A stretch of DNA of 64,000 bases, from assembly GCF_001668625.1 (NCBI RefSeq), contig NZ_LZLJ01000083.1, positions 61,206-125,205 of the forward strand, written 5' to 3'. This DNA comes from Mycobacterium sp. 1274756.6 (GTDB taxonomy: Bacteria > Actinomycetota > Actinomycetes > Mycobacteriales > Mycobacteriaceae). The notes under the pieces were generated by a model. It was given only the letters and a program-made list of their open reading frames with translations. It made no database searches and was not told where the DNA came from. Positions 22,170-31,853 of this stretch are shown here, piece by piece (position 1 is the stretch's first letter; every line of letters starts with the position of its first letter). A program made the position numbers and the translations under genes.

Positions 22170-22781
22170 GTGCGCGGCGACGGTGACGGATGGGCCTTCT
22201 CGGCCACCGGCGCGCGGTATTGGGGGCGCTTCGGCGCAGCCGGGCTGCTGCTGCGCGCCCCGCTGGCCGACGGCACCCCGGCGGTGCTGCTGCAACACCG
22301 TGCCTGGTGGAGCCACCAGGGCGGCACCTGGGCATTGCCCGGCGGCGCACGCGACAGCCACGAAACCCCGGAACAGGCCGCGGTGCGTGAAGCCGGCGAA
22401 GAGGCCGGCGTGCCCGCCCACCTCGTCGCGGTCCGCGCCGCGCTGATCACCGCCGACGTCGGCACCTGGGCCTACACCACCGTGGTCGCCGACGCCACCG
22501 AACCGCTGGCCGTGCAACCCAACCAGGAGAGCACCGAACTGCGCTGGGTCCCCGAACCGCAGGTGACCGAGCTGCCGCTGCACTCCGGGTTCGCGAGCAG
22601 CTGGCCGCGGCTGCGCACCGCCGTCGCCGCGGTCCCGCTGGACCCCGACGACGAACGGCGCCGCCACCTGCCACGCACCGTCGTCGTCGAATCCGAGATG
22701 TTCCTGTGGGCCACCGCCGGGGAACCTGACCTGCAACCCTCGCGGCTCAGCGAGGCGATCTCGGAGCTGCTGCCGGGATAA
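22170..22781 (+). CDS. mutT3: Nudix hydrolase, MutT3
   Basis: 203 residues. A perfect Nudix box runs from Gly59 to Val81 (Gly-x5-Glu65-x7-Arg73-Glu74-x2-Glu77-Glu78-x-Gly80), so the Mg-dependent hydrolysis of nucleoside-diphosphate-X substrates is expected. MutT3 of mycobacteria acts on oxidised or damaged nucleotides as part of the MutT set. The GTG start lies seven bases after TAAGCT, which points to a leaderless transcript of its own as well as possible read-through from the upstream gene. Position between glnX and thiE agrees with M. tuberculosis. Confidence 0.9.
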   Translation: MRGDGDGWAFSATGARYWGRFGAAGLLLRAPLADGTPAVLLQHRAWWSHQGGTWALPGGARDSHETPEQAAVREAGEEAGVPAHLVAVRAALITADVGTWAYTTVVADATEPLAVQPNQESTELRWVPEPQVTELPLHSGFASSWPRLRTAVAAVPLDPDDERRRHLPRTVVVESEMFLWATAGEPDLQPSRLSEAISELLPG

Positions 22782-22791
22782 GGAGACGCCG

Positions 22792-22848
22792 ATGCGCTGG
22801 CGCGGAGTGAGCCACGTCGAGTTCGCGGTGCTCGACTACGACAACCTT
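22792..22848 (+). pseudogene. possible 5' remnant of a glyoxalase/VOC-family gene
   Basis: A good ribosome site (AAGGAGAC) precedes ATG 22792. The first ~17 codons read MRWRGVSHVEFAVLDYD, the usual opening beta-strand of mycobacterial VOC/glyoxalase-like proteins. After that the frame loses all family similarity and runs into the hairpin repeat at 22896-22953. I read this as a truncated remnant; a chance match of a short segment is possible. Confidence 0.4.
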
Positions 22849-22895
22849 TGCTGTCGCGGGAACGGCGCTGAGGACCGCCACCGCGAGCGCGCCTC

Positions 22896-22953
22896 GCGAG
22901 TGAAGCGCTACGGCGGCAAAACGCGCCGGATCTCTCCCCACGGCTTCACTCGC
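22896..22953. repeat. hairpin repeat, copy A
   Basis: A 58-bp element bounded by perfect 11-bp inverted repeats, GCGAGTGAAGC and GCTTCACTCGC, in the convergent mutT3/thiE gap. It shares its ends with the elements at 26191-26250 and 47128-47186. Confidence 0.6.
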
Positions 22954-22966
22954 CGGGGGGGCTTCG

Positions 22967-23629
22967 TCACTCGAGTGCGGCGCGGAGGCGTCGGGCCGCG
23001 GCCTGCGGATCATCGGCGGCGGTGATCGCCCGCACCACCACCACCCGGCGCGCCCCGGCCGCGATGACCTGCGGTAGCCGCTCCTCGGAGATGCCGCCGA
23101 TGGCGAACCACGGCTTGTCGGTGCCGGTCGCGGCGGCCTGCTCCACCAGGGCCAGGCCCGCGGCGGCCCGGCCCGGTTTGGTCGGCGTGGTCCAGCACGG
23201 CCCGACGCAGAAATAGTCGATGTCCTCGGCGATCGCCGCCGCCAGCTGGGTGGCGTCGTGAGTGGAGCGGCCGATCACCGTGTCGGCGCCGACGATCTCA
23301 CGGGCCGTCGCCGGCGGCAGATCCCGCTGGCCCAGGTGCAGCACGTCCGCGCCGGCCGCCCGGGCGATGTCGGCGCGGTCGTTGACGGCCAGCAACGCGC
23401 CGTGCCGCGCCGCCGCCTCGGCCAGCACCACCAGCGCAGCCAGCTCGTCGGCGGCCTCCAGCGCACCGAACTGCTGCTCACCGGGCGAGCCCTTGTCGCG
23501 CAGCTGGATGATGTCGACCCCACCGGCCAGGGCGGCCTCGGCAAACTCGGCGAGATCGCCGCGCTCGCGGCGCGCGTCGGTACACAGGTACAGCCGGGAG
23601 GCGGCCAGCCGGGTCGCGGGTTCGTGCAC
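22967..23629 (-). CDS. thiE: thiamine-phosphate synthase
   Basis: 220 residues. It joins HMP-pyrophosphate and the thiazole phosphate carboxylate to give thiamine phosphate. TIM-barrel signatures are present: IIQLRDKG near residue 40, [46 protein letters not shown] and FAIGGISEE. It stands alone on the reverse strand, divergent from thiO. The ATG lies seven bases after a TAGCGT box that is the mirror image of the thiO promoter box, so thiE is probably leaderless and lacks its own riboswitch. Confidence 0.95.
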   Translation of the reverse strand: MHEPATRLAASRLYLCTDARRERGDLAEFAEAALAGGVDIIQLRDKGSPGEQQFGALEAADELAALVVLAEAAARHGALLAVNDRADIARAAGADVLHLGQRDLPPATAREIVGADTVIGRSTHDATQLAAAIAEDIDYFCVGPCWTTPTKPGRAAAGLALVEQAAATGTDKPWFAIGGISEERLPQVIAAGARRVVVVRAITAADDPQAAARRLRAALE

Positions 23630-23635
23630 ACTGCG

Positions 23636-23652
23636 ACGCTAGCGGCTAGCGT
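23636..23652. promoter_or_regulatory. symmetric divergent promoter between thiE and thiO
   Basis: ACGCTAGC-G-GCTAGCGT is a 17-bp palindrome. Each arm contains TAGCGT, one on each strand (23647-23652 forward, 23641-23636 reverse). The forward box would start a transcript near 23659, exactly where the TPP riboswitch begins; the reverse box would start at the thiE ATG. Confidence 0.6.
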
Positions 23653-23658
23653 GGGAAC

Positions 23659-23768
23659 AGACCACGGGAGTCCCGGGTGATCCGGTGCGGGGCTGAGAGT
23701 GGGCACACCCGGAAGGCCGGCCTGCCCTGACCGTCACACCTGATCCGGATCATGCCGGCGAAGGGAGC
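23659..23768 (+). ncRNA. TPP riboswitch (THI element) upstream of thiO-thiS-thiG
   Basis: The conserved blocks are all present in order: ACGGGAGTCCCGG at the P1/P2 start, GGGGCTGAGAG (pyrimidine-sensing helix), CCCTGACCG, CACCTGATCCGGATCATGCCGGCG and AAGGGAGCAG. The last block includes the ribosome-binding GGGAG just before the thiO ATG, so TPP binding probably hides the ribosome site. Confidence 0.93.
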
Positions 23769-23773
23769 AGCAG

Positions 23774-24771
23774 ATGACCGACCTGGCCGTGATCGGCGGC
23801 GGCGTCATCGGGCTTGCCGTAGCCCGCCGCGCCGCCCAAGCCGGCCACACCGTGACCGTGCACCACGACGGGCGGCACGGCGCATCCTGGGTCGCCGGCG
23901 GCATGCTCACCCCGCACAGCGAGGGCTGGCCGGGGGAGGACCGGCTGCTGCGCCTCGGACTCGACTCGCTGACGCTGTGGCACGAGAAATTCCTCGACGG
24001 GCTGCCCGCCGAGGTCGTCACCGCCCGCGAATCGCTGGTGGTGGCGGTGGACCGCGCCGACGTGGCCGACCTGCGCACCGTCGCCGACTGGCTCTCCGCC
24101 CAGGGGCACCCGGTGACCTGGGAGAGCGCTGCACGCGACGTCGAGCCGCTGCTTGCCCGCGGCATCCGGCACGGTTTCCACGCCCCCACCGAACTCGCCG
24201 TCGACAACCGCGCCCTCGTCGAAGCGCTGGGCAGCGCCTGCCGTGAGCTGGGCGTGCGGTTCGCCGGCCCGGTCGCGGCGCTGTCGGAGGTCGCCGCCGA
24301 CACCACGGTGATCGCCAACGGCATCGACGCGCCCACCCTGTGGCCCGGGCTGCCGATCCGTCCGGTCAAGGGCGAGGTGCTGCGGCTGCGCTGGCGCAAG
24401 GGGTGTATGCCGGTGCCGCAGCGGGTGATTCGTGCTCGGGTGCACGGCCGGCAGGTGTATCTGGTGCCGCGCGACGACGGTGTGGTCGTCGGCGCCACCC
24501 AGTACGAGCACGGCCGCGACACCGCGCCCGCGGTCTCCGGGGTGCGGGACCTCCTCGACGATGCGTGCGCCGTCGCGCCGGGTCTGGGAGAATACGAGTT
24601 GGCCGAATGTGCGGCCGGGCTGCGCCCGATGACGGCCGACAACATGCCGCTGGTCCACCGCCTCGACGACACCACCGTGGTGGCGGCCGGGCACGGCCGC
24701 AACGGCTTCCTGCTGGCGGCGTGGACAGCCGAACACGTGGTGACCGAACTACTTCCCCTGGGAGTCCGGTG

Positions 24772-24772
<1 letters not shown>
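23774..24772 (+). CDS. thiO: glycine oxidase
   Basis: 332 residues. It is an FAD enzyme that oxidises glycine to the imine used by ThiG for the thiazole ring. N-terminal dinucleotide motif AVIGGGVIGLAVARRAA; GASWVAGGMLTPHSEG in the DAAO-family FAD region; C-terminal AAGHGRNGFLLA. The length and order thiO-thiS-thiG are as in M. tuberculosis. It lies directly behind a TPP riboswitch, and its TGA overlaps the thiS ATG by one base. Confidence 0.94.
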
Positions 24773-26181
<1,409 letters not shown>

Positions 26182-26190
26182 AAACGCTTG

Positions 26191-26250
26191 CGCGAGTGAA
26201 GTTCCAAGGCGGAAAAACCGCGAATTTTCCGCCACAGGACTGCATTCGCG
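26191..26250. repeat. hairpin repeat, copy B
   Basis: A 60-bp element in a convergent gap. Outer arms CGCGAGTGAAG and CTGCATTCGCG pair at 9 of 11 positions; inner arms GGCGGAAAA (26208-26216) and TTTTCCGCC (26225-26233) are perfect. It may serve as a bidirectional terminator. Confidence 0.65.
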
Positions 26251-26305
26251 GAGAAGCGGGAGCCGGGGGCGAGAGCGGAGGCAGGGACGCGGGCAGGCCA
26301 GAGTG

Positions 26306-27166
26306 CTACGGCTTGTAGCCGCGCTCCTTGAGTTCTTGGCACACCCGGAACACGATGTCCTCGGCGCGATGGCCGGCGATGACCCGGACCACATTCCAGC
26401 CCCGATATTTCAGTTCCTCAGCGCGCCAGATGTCATACGCCCACTGGTCGCGGTCGCTGCGGTGGTGGTCGCCGTCGTACTCCGCCGCGACCTTGAACAC
26501 CGGCCAGCCCATGTCGAGGTAGAGACGACGGCCGGTGCGGGCGACCACCGGGATCTGGGTCTGCGGGCGGGGCAGACCGGCGCGGATCAGCACCAGGCGC
26601 AGCCAGGATTCGCGCGGCGACTGCGCCCCGGCATCCACCACCTGCAGCGCACTGCCAAGCGCCCGCAATCCGCGCACCCCGACATGACCGCCGGCCACCG
26701 CGCAGATGTCGTCGACGGCCAGTCCGGTCGCGCGCAGCAGGCCGTCGATCGCCGCGACCGCGGGGAACAGGGGGTGGTGCCTGCCGAGATCGAACGCGGT
26801 GCGCGCCGGGGTGGTCAACTGCAGCGGCCCGCAGCTCGTCGCCAGGGTCTGCACCTCCCCGGCGGGCAGGTTCTCCCGGCGCACGATCACCCCGCGCGGC
26901 GCCGACGGGTTGTGGTGGAACACCTCGATCGGGGTGGCCGGGTGCAGCCAGCTCACGCCGTGCAGTGCCGCGGCGGCGCGGCCGGCGACCACGGCGCGGC
27001 GCCGCGACCACAGCCAGGCCGCCAGCGTGCGCTGCACCAGCGTCAACCGCGCGTCGCGGGGCACGTAGACGTCGGGAAACTCCGCGCGGAAGCGGGTGCG
27101 CAGCCCGTGGCGGGTCAGCTGGCCGCGGGCCAGTGCCTCACTGCCCAGGACGGGTCGTATCTCCAT
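26306..27166 (-). CDS. AbiEi-like winged-helix protein with C-terminal DUF559-type endonuclease-like domain
   Basis: 286 residues. The N-terminal half (RHGLRTRFRAEFPDVYVPRD; AVVAGRAAAALHG; TPARTAFDLGR) matches the AbiEi-antitoxin-like domain. The C-terminal half has a Vsr/DUF559-like PD-(D/E)xK pattern: ESWLRLVLIRAG, then LYLDMGWPVFKVAAEYDGDHH, and DIWRAEELKYRGWNVVRV. The putative metal ligands are Glu of ESW, Asp of LDMG and Glu-Tyr-Asp of AEYDGD. Such fusions are common in mycobacteria as single genes; no AbiEii toxin gene is adjacent. Function is unknown, with nucleic-acid cleavage inferred from the fold only. Confidence 0.65.
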   Translation of the reverse strand: MEIRPVLGSEALARGQLTRHGLRTRFRAEFPDVYVPRDARLTLVQRTLAAWLWSRRRAVVAGRAAAALHGVSWLHPATPIEVFHHNPSAPRGVIVRRENLPAGEVQTLATSCGPLQLTTPARTAFDLGRHHPLFPAVAAIDGLLRATGLAVDDICAVAGGHVGVRGLRALGSALQVVDAGAQSPRESWLRLVLIRAGLPRPQTQIPVVARTGRRLYLDMGWPVFKVAAEYDGDHHRSDRDQWAYDIWRAEELKYRGWNVVRVIAGHRAEDIVFRVCQELKERGYKP

Positions 27167-27232
27167 GGCCGAGAAGCATCGTGAGTCGATGCCGAGGCGA
27201 CAATTCAGCGCCCGCCCCGGTTGGGGATAGCG

Positions 27233-27622
27233 CTAGGTGGGGCGGCCCACCTGGTAGGTGCCGTCGTCGTCGAGGAAGGTCACCACCACCTGGCGCGGCA
27301 CCCCGTGGATGGTGAGCGTGCAGCCGAACGAGGCGCCCTTCTCCGCGACCGGGTTCTCACCCTTGTTGCAGGTGATGTCCTTGACGTTGGTGGCGCCGTA
27401 GCCGGTGACGGTGTCGGTGAGGATCTGCTGCACACCGTCCTGCACGTCGTGGATGTCGACCCGGTTGGTGACGAAGTAGCCCGGGGTGCGGAACCCGACC
27501 AGCCACACCACGGCGGCCACGACCTCGATGAACAGCCCGATCGCCACCCCCAGCAGCACCAGTGCGCGCCGGGAGCGCCGGGTGGAGATCGGCGGCGAGG
27601 CGTCGGGGTCTTGGCGGGTCAC
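27233..27622 (-). CDS. DUF4333-type exported membrane protein
   Basis: 129 residues from GTG 27622. A short cytoplasmic N-terminus with RRSRR precedes one membrane helix (ALVLLGVAIGLFIEVVAAVVWLVGF). The extracellular part carries the two conserved Cys of DUF4333 (ITCNKGENP and FGCTLTI) and a terminal 'VVVTFLDDDGTYQVGRP'. Role unknown. It follows lpqM in the same direction after 16 bp, so the two are likely co-transcribed. Confidence 0.75.
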   Translation of the reverse strand: MTRQDPDASPPISTRRSRRALVLLGVAIGLFIEVVAAVVWLVGFRTPGYFVTNRVDIHDVQDGVQQILTDTVTGYGATNVKDITCNKGENPVAEKGASFGCTLTIHGVPRQVVVTFLDDDGTYQVGRPT

Positions 27623-27638
27623 GATCGGCGGCCTTTCG

Positions 27639-29081
27639 TCACGGGTAGCGCTGGATGCAACGGTCGATGTCGCCGTACACGCCGGTACGGAACGCGTCGA
27701 TGCGGGCGAAGCCGGCCGGTACGGCATCGCCGTTGACGTCGCTGGCCGCGATGCCGTTGGTGAGCAGCCCGGTCACCGCCTCGTCCAGGTCGCCGGCGGA
27801 CAAGGTGATCGTGACCCCGTCGTCGCGGGTGAACGGTTCAGCCAGCATGGCGGTGGCCGACCCGGTCATGCACGCGGTGCGCAGGCCGGCCTGGGCGGTG
27901 TCGAGCGCGAGATCGCCGCGCTGGTGCTGCAGGGCGAGCATGTAGCGCGACATCAGCACCGAGTAGGCGGTGTTGTCGCCGGCCAGCGACAGCGCCGACT
28001 CGAACGACATCTCATCCGGTTCGGGTTGGGTGCCCAACTCGGTCAGCTCCGGCAGGTCCACCACGATCTCGTTGCGTTCCGGGCAGTACGACGCCGGCGG
28101 GCTGGGTCGGGCGTCCCCGCACGGCCGTTCGGTGTCGAAGCTCAGCGCCGGGGGCTCGGCGGGTGCCAGGCGTGCGGTGAGCTCGTCGACGATGGTGGCC
28201 ACCGACTCCGCGGTGACCGGCCACTCGCCGGTGTCGTCCTCCTGCAGCGCGACCGGCAGCCCGTGGCGACGCGACTCGATCTGGTCGGTGTCGATCAGCC
28301 CGCACGAGCGGGCGCCTTCGCTGAACCCGAACTGGAACGCCGAGATGCGCTCGAAGGCCGACCCGTGCTCGTCGTCGACGCTGTCGCCCTCGATCAGCAG
28401 CGGGTCGCGGATGCCGACCAGCACGGCCAGCAGGTCGTTGAGGCCGTTGCCGGTGGACAGCCGGAACCGCGGCGAGTCCTCCTCGGCAACCCAGCGCATG
28501 TACACCCCGGCCAGGCAGTCGGCCTGCTGCTCGCGCACCAGCACCGGCGTGTCGAGCGTGGTGAGCTTGGCCATCCGGCTGATCGCGTGCCCGTATTCGT
28601 GGGCGAGCACCATGGTGATCGCCATGTCGCCGTAGGCGCCGCGCAACACCGGCATCATGATCCCGCGGTCCCAGCCGACGGTGTTGTCCAGCAGGCAGTA
28701 GACGGCGTTGGCGAACCGGAACGTCGGGTGCATACAGAAACGGGTCGGGCGCGGCTGACGCGCGTCCCAGGAGAACAGCTGACCGACCTGCTCAAACGTG
28801 CCGGTGAAGGTTTGCTGGTAGGCGCCGGCCCAGAAGGTCTCGATGTCGCTGATGGCCTGACGGGCGATCATGTCCACCGGGCCGCCGTCGCTGCCGGTGG
28901 CCTGCACCAGCGGTCGTTCGGCCTCCGAGCGCAGTCCGCTCGGCCCGTCGACGGCGGGCAGCCCGCCGACGCTGAACGGGTCGGCGTAGACCGAGACCGG
29001 CCGGCTGTCGATCATCGTGGTGCAGCCGGCGATCAGCAAGGCCACGCCGAGCCCGGTGAGGACACGCCGCAACTGACGCAT
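27639..29081 (-). CDS. lpqM: lipoprotein metallopeptidase LpqM
   Basis: 480 residues. Lipoprotein signal with lipobox IAGC (Cys20). A zincin motif HEYGH (161-165) follows VLAHEYGHAIS, with a likely third ligand in REQQADCLAG (Glu/Asp downstream), the pattern of M48/neutral zinc-metallopeptidase-like proteins. Six or more Cys in the mature protein suggest disulfides. It corresponds to Rv0419. In M. tuberculosis lpqL and lpqM lie in tandem on one strand; here lpqM is on the reverse strand and separated from lpqL by a sensor-domain gene, a local rearrangement. AGGGGG upstream supports the ATG at 29081. Confidence 0.85.
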   Translation of the reverse strand: MRQLRRVLTGLGVALLIAGCTTMIDSRPVSVYADPFSVGGLPAVDGPSGLRSEAERPLVQATGSDGGPVDMIARQAISDIETFWAGAYQQTFTGTFEQVGQLFSWDARQPRPTRFCMHPTFRFANAVYCLLDNTVGWDRGIMMPVLRGAYGDMAITMVLAHEYGHAISRMAKLTTLDTPVLVREQQADCLAGVYMRWVAEEDSPRFRLSTGNGLNDLLAVLVGIRDPLLIEGDSVDDEHGSAFERISAFQFGFSEGARSCGLIDTDQIESRRHGLPVALQEDDTGEWPVTAESVATIVDELTARLAPAEPPALSFDTERPCGDARPSPPASYCPERNEIVVDLPELTELGTQPEPDEMSFESALSLAGDNTAYSVLMSRYMLALQHQRGDLALDTAQAGLRTACMTGSATAMLAEPFTRDDGVTITLSAGDLDEAVTGLLTNGIAASDVNGDAVPAGFARIDAFRTGVYGDIDRCIQRYP

Positions 29082-29204
29082 CGGGTGACAAACCCCCTGA
29101 CGTGGGTCGGTGGCGCGGAAAATCCCGTGTGTGGCCCACCCTGTATACCGTGATTGAATTCAAGGCACGGCACATCTGACGACATCGTGGGGAAGGCGGT
29201 GAGG

Positions 29205-30299
29205 ATGCCCGACCAACACACCCCGCAAGGGGGCAACCGGCCCGGCGGTGATCCCGACCGATTCAACCCCACCCAGCAGTGGCGCGCCGGACCGGGTGCG
29301 GCCCCGCAGGACCCGACGATGGTCGCCCCGATCGGCTGGTCGCCCTCCGGCGGGATGCCACCGCAGCCGCCCCAGCCGCCGACGCAACCGCCCCCGCAGC
29401 CATCGCCGCCGCCCGGCTGGAACGCCCCGCCGCAGGGCTCCGGGTGGGGGCCGGGTTCGTCGGGCTGGTCGCCGTCGCAGTCCTACGGCTGGTCGCCGTC
29501 GCAGCCCGGCGCGGCGGGCTGGCCGACCAACCCGCCCGGCTCACCGTGGGGTCCGCCACCGGGGGGCGGCAGATCCACCGGGAAGATCGCGGCGCTGGTC
29601 GGTCTCGCGTTGACCGTGGTTGTCGCGTTGGTGGTCGGTGTGGTGCTGGTGACCAAACGTTCCGGCGGTGACGACGACACCGCAGCGCCGCTCGTCGACG
29701 TCACCACCAGCAGTTCCCCGGCGCCTACCGTGGCCGTCACCGCCCTCGAAGGGCTCCTGCCCACCGCCAGCACCGTCGACACCGCGCTGCACATCAGCGG
29801 ACTGGACATCAGGGACACCCGGCAGGCGGTCTACGTGCTCGAGAACGACGACCGGGTCTCCGACATGGATTGCATCAGCGTCCCGTACGTCTCCCAGGGC
29901 GCGGTCTATGAGGGCAGCGGTTACACCGCGATCCGGGCCCGCCGGATGGAGAAGAAGGACGTCATCATCGACACCGCGGCGGCGACGTTCCCGACCAGCG
30001 CGGACGCCGCCGAGTTCCGGGAGAAGATCACCCAGCAGTGGCAGGGCTGCGCCCGCAAATCGCTGAACCGGTACTTCTCCGGCAACGACGACGATGAGAC
30101 CTGGATGATCGGCTCCACCGAGACCGGCGAAGACACCGCGCGCACCATCGCCTATCAGGAGGGCGGCGAAGGCTGGGCGTGCACCCACGCGATCGGCTCG
30201 CGCGGCAACGCCGCGCTCGAGGCGCTGGTCTGCGGCAACGGGATGACCGACGAGGCCGCCACCCTGCTCGACAGCATGCTCAATTCGGTCGCCAGCTAG
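29205..30299 (+). CDS. proline-rich membrane protein with PknH-like extracellular sensor domain
   Basis: 364 residues from ATG 29205, chosen because GGGGAAGG ends eight bases upstream (GTG 29199 is the alternative). The cytoplasmic N-terminal ~125 residues are very rich in Pro, Gly, Gln and Trp (repeats of WSPSQ and PPQPP). One membrane helix follows (IAALVGLALTVVVALVVGVVLV), then a ~190-residue extracellular PknH-like domain starting LEGLLPTASTVDTAL with Cys in MDCIS, QGCAR, WACTH and LVCGN. Related in domain type to the protein at 782-1807. No kinase domain; ligand unknown. Confidence 0.8.
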   Translation: MPDQHTPQGGNRPGGDPDRFNPTQQWRAGPGAAPQDPTMVAPIGWSPSGGMPPQPPQPPTQPPPQPSPPPGWNAPPQGSGWGPGSSGWSPSQSYGWSPSQPGAAGWPTNPPGSPWGPPPGGGRSTGKIAALVGLALTVVVALVVGVVLVTKRSGGDDDTAAPLVDVTTSSSPAPTVAVTALEGLLPTASTVDTALHISGLDIRDTRQAVYVLENDDRVSDMDCISVPYVSQGAVYEGSGYTAIRARRMEKKDVIIDTAAATFPTSADAAEFREKITQQWQGCARKSLNRYFSGNDDDETWMIGSTETGEDTARTIAYQEGGEGWACTHAIGSRGNAALEALVCGNGMTDEAATLLDSMLNSVAS

Positions 30300-30365
30300 C
30301 GGTGCGACCGCGGCGCGGGTGGCTGATGTGTGGCAGGGGAAGCGGGAGCGTCTAACGTGGTCACG

Positions 30366-31853
30366 ATGAACACCAGGTCGAAGCTGCTCACCGCCGTGCT
30401 CGGAGTGGCCACCGTCGCCGCGCTGGTCGGCGGCTGCCAACGCGCCGCCGTGCCACCGGCATCGGTGTCCGAACAGTTCGCCAACCAACTGCGTGAACAG
30501 GTGACCACCGACGCGATGATGGCGCACCTGACCAAGCTGCAGGAGATCGCCGACCAAAACGACGGCAACCGTGCCGCCGGCACGCCCGGTTATGACGCCA
30601 GCGTCGACTACGTGGTCAAAGTCTTGAAAGACAACGGGTTTCAGGTTCAGACCCCCGAGTTCGACGCCCGCGTCTTCGAGTCCGAGCCGGGCAAGCTGGC
30701 GGTCGGTGAAACCCCGATCGAGGTCCGCGCCCTGGAGTTCAGCCTGCCCACGCCGGAGAAGGGGCTGACCGGGCCGCTGGTGGCGCTGCGCGCCGACGAC
30801 GACTCGCCCGGCTGCACCGAATCCGACTACGACGGCCTGCAGGTGACCGGTGCGCTGGTGCTCGTCGACCGCGGCGAATGCCCATTCTCGGAGAAGGAGG
30901 CCGCCGCGGCCAAACGCGGTGCGATCGCGGTCATCATCGCCGACAACGTCGACGAGGAGAAGATGGGCGGCACCCTCGGTGAGGACACCGAGGTGAAGCT
31001 GCCGGTGGTCAGCGTCACCAAATCCGAGGGCGCCAAGCTGCGCGACCACCACGGGCCGGTCACCCTCACCCTGAAAGCCGAAACTCGGGAGATCCACTCC
31101 CGCAACATCATCGCGCAGACCCAGACCGGTGCCTCCGACGACGTGGTGATGGTCGGGGCCCACCTCGACAGCGTTCCCGACGGGCCCGGCATCAACGACA
31201 ACGGATCCGGGGTCGCTGCCGTGCTGGAGACCGCGGTGCAGTTGGGCGCGACACCCGACGTGAAGAACGCGGTGCGGTTCGGATTCTGGGGCGCGGAGGA
31301 ACTCGGCCTGATCGGTTCACGGCGCTACGTCGAATCCCTGGAACTGACCGAGTTGAAGAACATCGCGCTGTATCTCAACTTCGACATGCTCGCCTCCCCC
31401 AACCCCGGCTACTTCACCTACGACGGCGATCAGTCGCTGCCGCTGGATCAGCGTGGCCGCCCGATCGTGCCGGAGGGCTCGGCGGGCATCGAGCGCACCC
31501 TGGTGGCATACCTGGAGGCGACCGGCAAGGCCGCGCGCGACACCTCCTTCGACGGCCGCTCGGACTACGACGGCTTCACCCGCGCCGGAATCCCGTCCGG
31601 CGGGCTGTTCTCCGGCGCCGAGGGCGAGATGACCGAGGAACAGGCCAAGCTGTGGGGCGGCAAGGCCGGCGAGCCCTACGACCCGAACTACCACAAGGCC
31701 GGCGACACGCTGGAGAACATCAACAAGACCGCGCTGGGCATCCTGGGGCCCGGCGTCGGCTACGTCGTCGGTCACTACGCGATGGACGTGACCGGCAAGA
31801 ACGGTGTCGCGACCTTCGACAATCGGACCCGGCACACCCTCGCCACGCCATGA
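30366..31853 (+). CDS. lpqL: lipoprotein aminopeptidase LpqL (M28 family)
   Basis: 495 residues. Lipobox VGGC (Cys24). A PA (protease-associated) domain occupies roughly residues 130-235 (DYDGLQVTGALVLVDRGECPFSEKE). The M28 zinc peptidase domain follows with the ligands VMVGAHLDSV, GINDNGSG, FWGAEELGLIGS and NFDMLASPN, plus a late His in DPNYHKAGDT. It is a surface-anchored di-zinc aminopeptidase. The ATG is seven bases after TAACGT, suggesting leaderless translation. The stop codon overlaps the next gene by ATGA. Confidence 0.94.
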   Translation: MNTRSKLLTAVLGVATVAALVGGCQRAAVPPASVSEQFANQLREQVTTDAMMAHLTKLQEIADQNDGNRAAGTPGYDASVDYVVKVLKDNGFQVQTPEFDARVFESEPGKLAVGETPIEVRALEFSLPTPEKGLTGPLVALRADDDSPGCTESDYDGLQVTGALVLVDRGECPFSEKEAAAAKRGAIAVIIADNVDEEKMGGTLGEDTEVKLPVVSVTKSEGAKLRDHHGPVTLTLKAETREIHSRNIIAQTQTGASDDVVMVGAHLDSVPDGPGINDNGSGVAAVLETAVQLGATPDVKNAVRFGFWGAEELGLIGSRRYVESLELTELKNIALYLNFDMLASPNPGYFTYDGDQSLPLDQRGRPIVPEGSAGIERTLVAYLEATGKAARDTSFDGRSDYDGFTRAGIPSGGLFSGAEGEMTEEQAKLWGGKAGEPYDPNYHKAGDTLENINKTALGILGPGVGYVVGHYAMDVTGKNGVATFDNRTRHTLATP

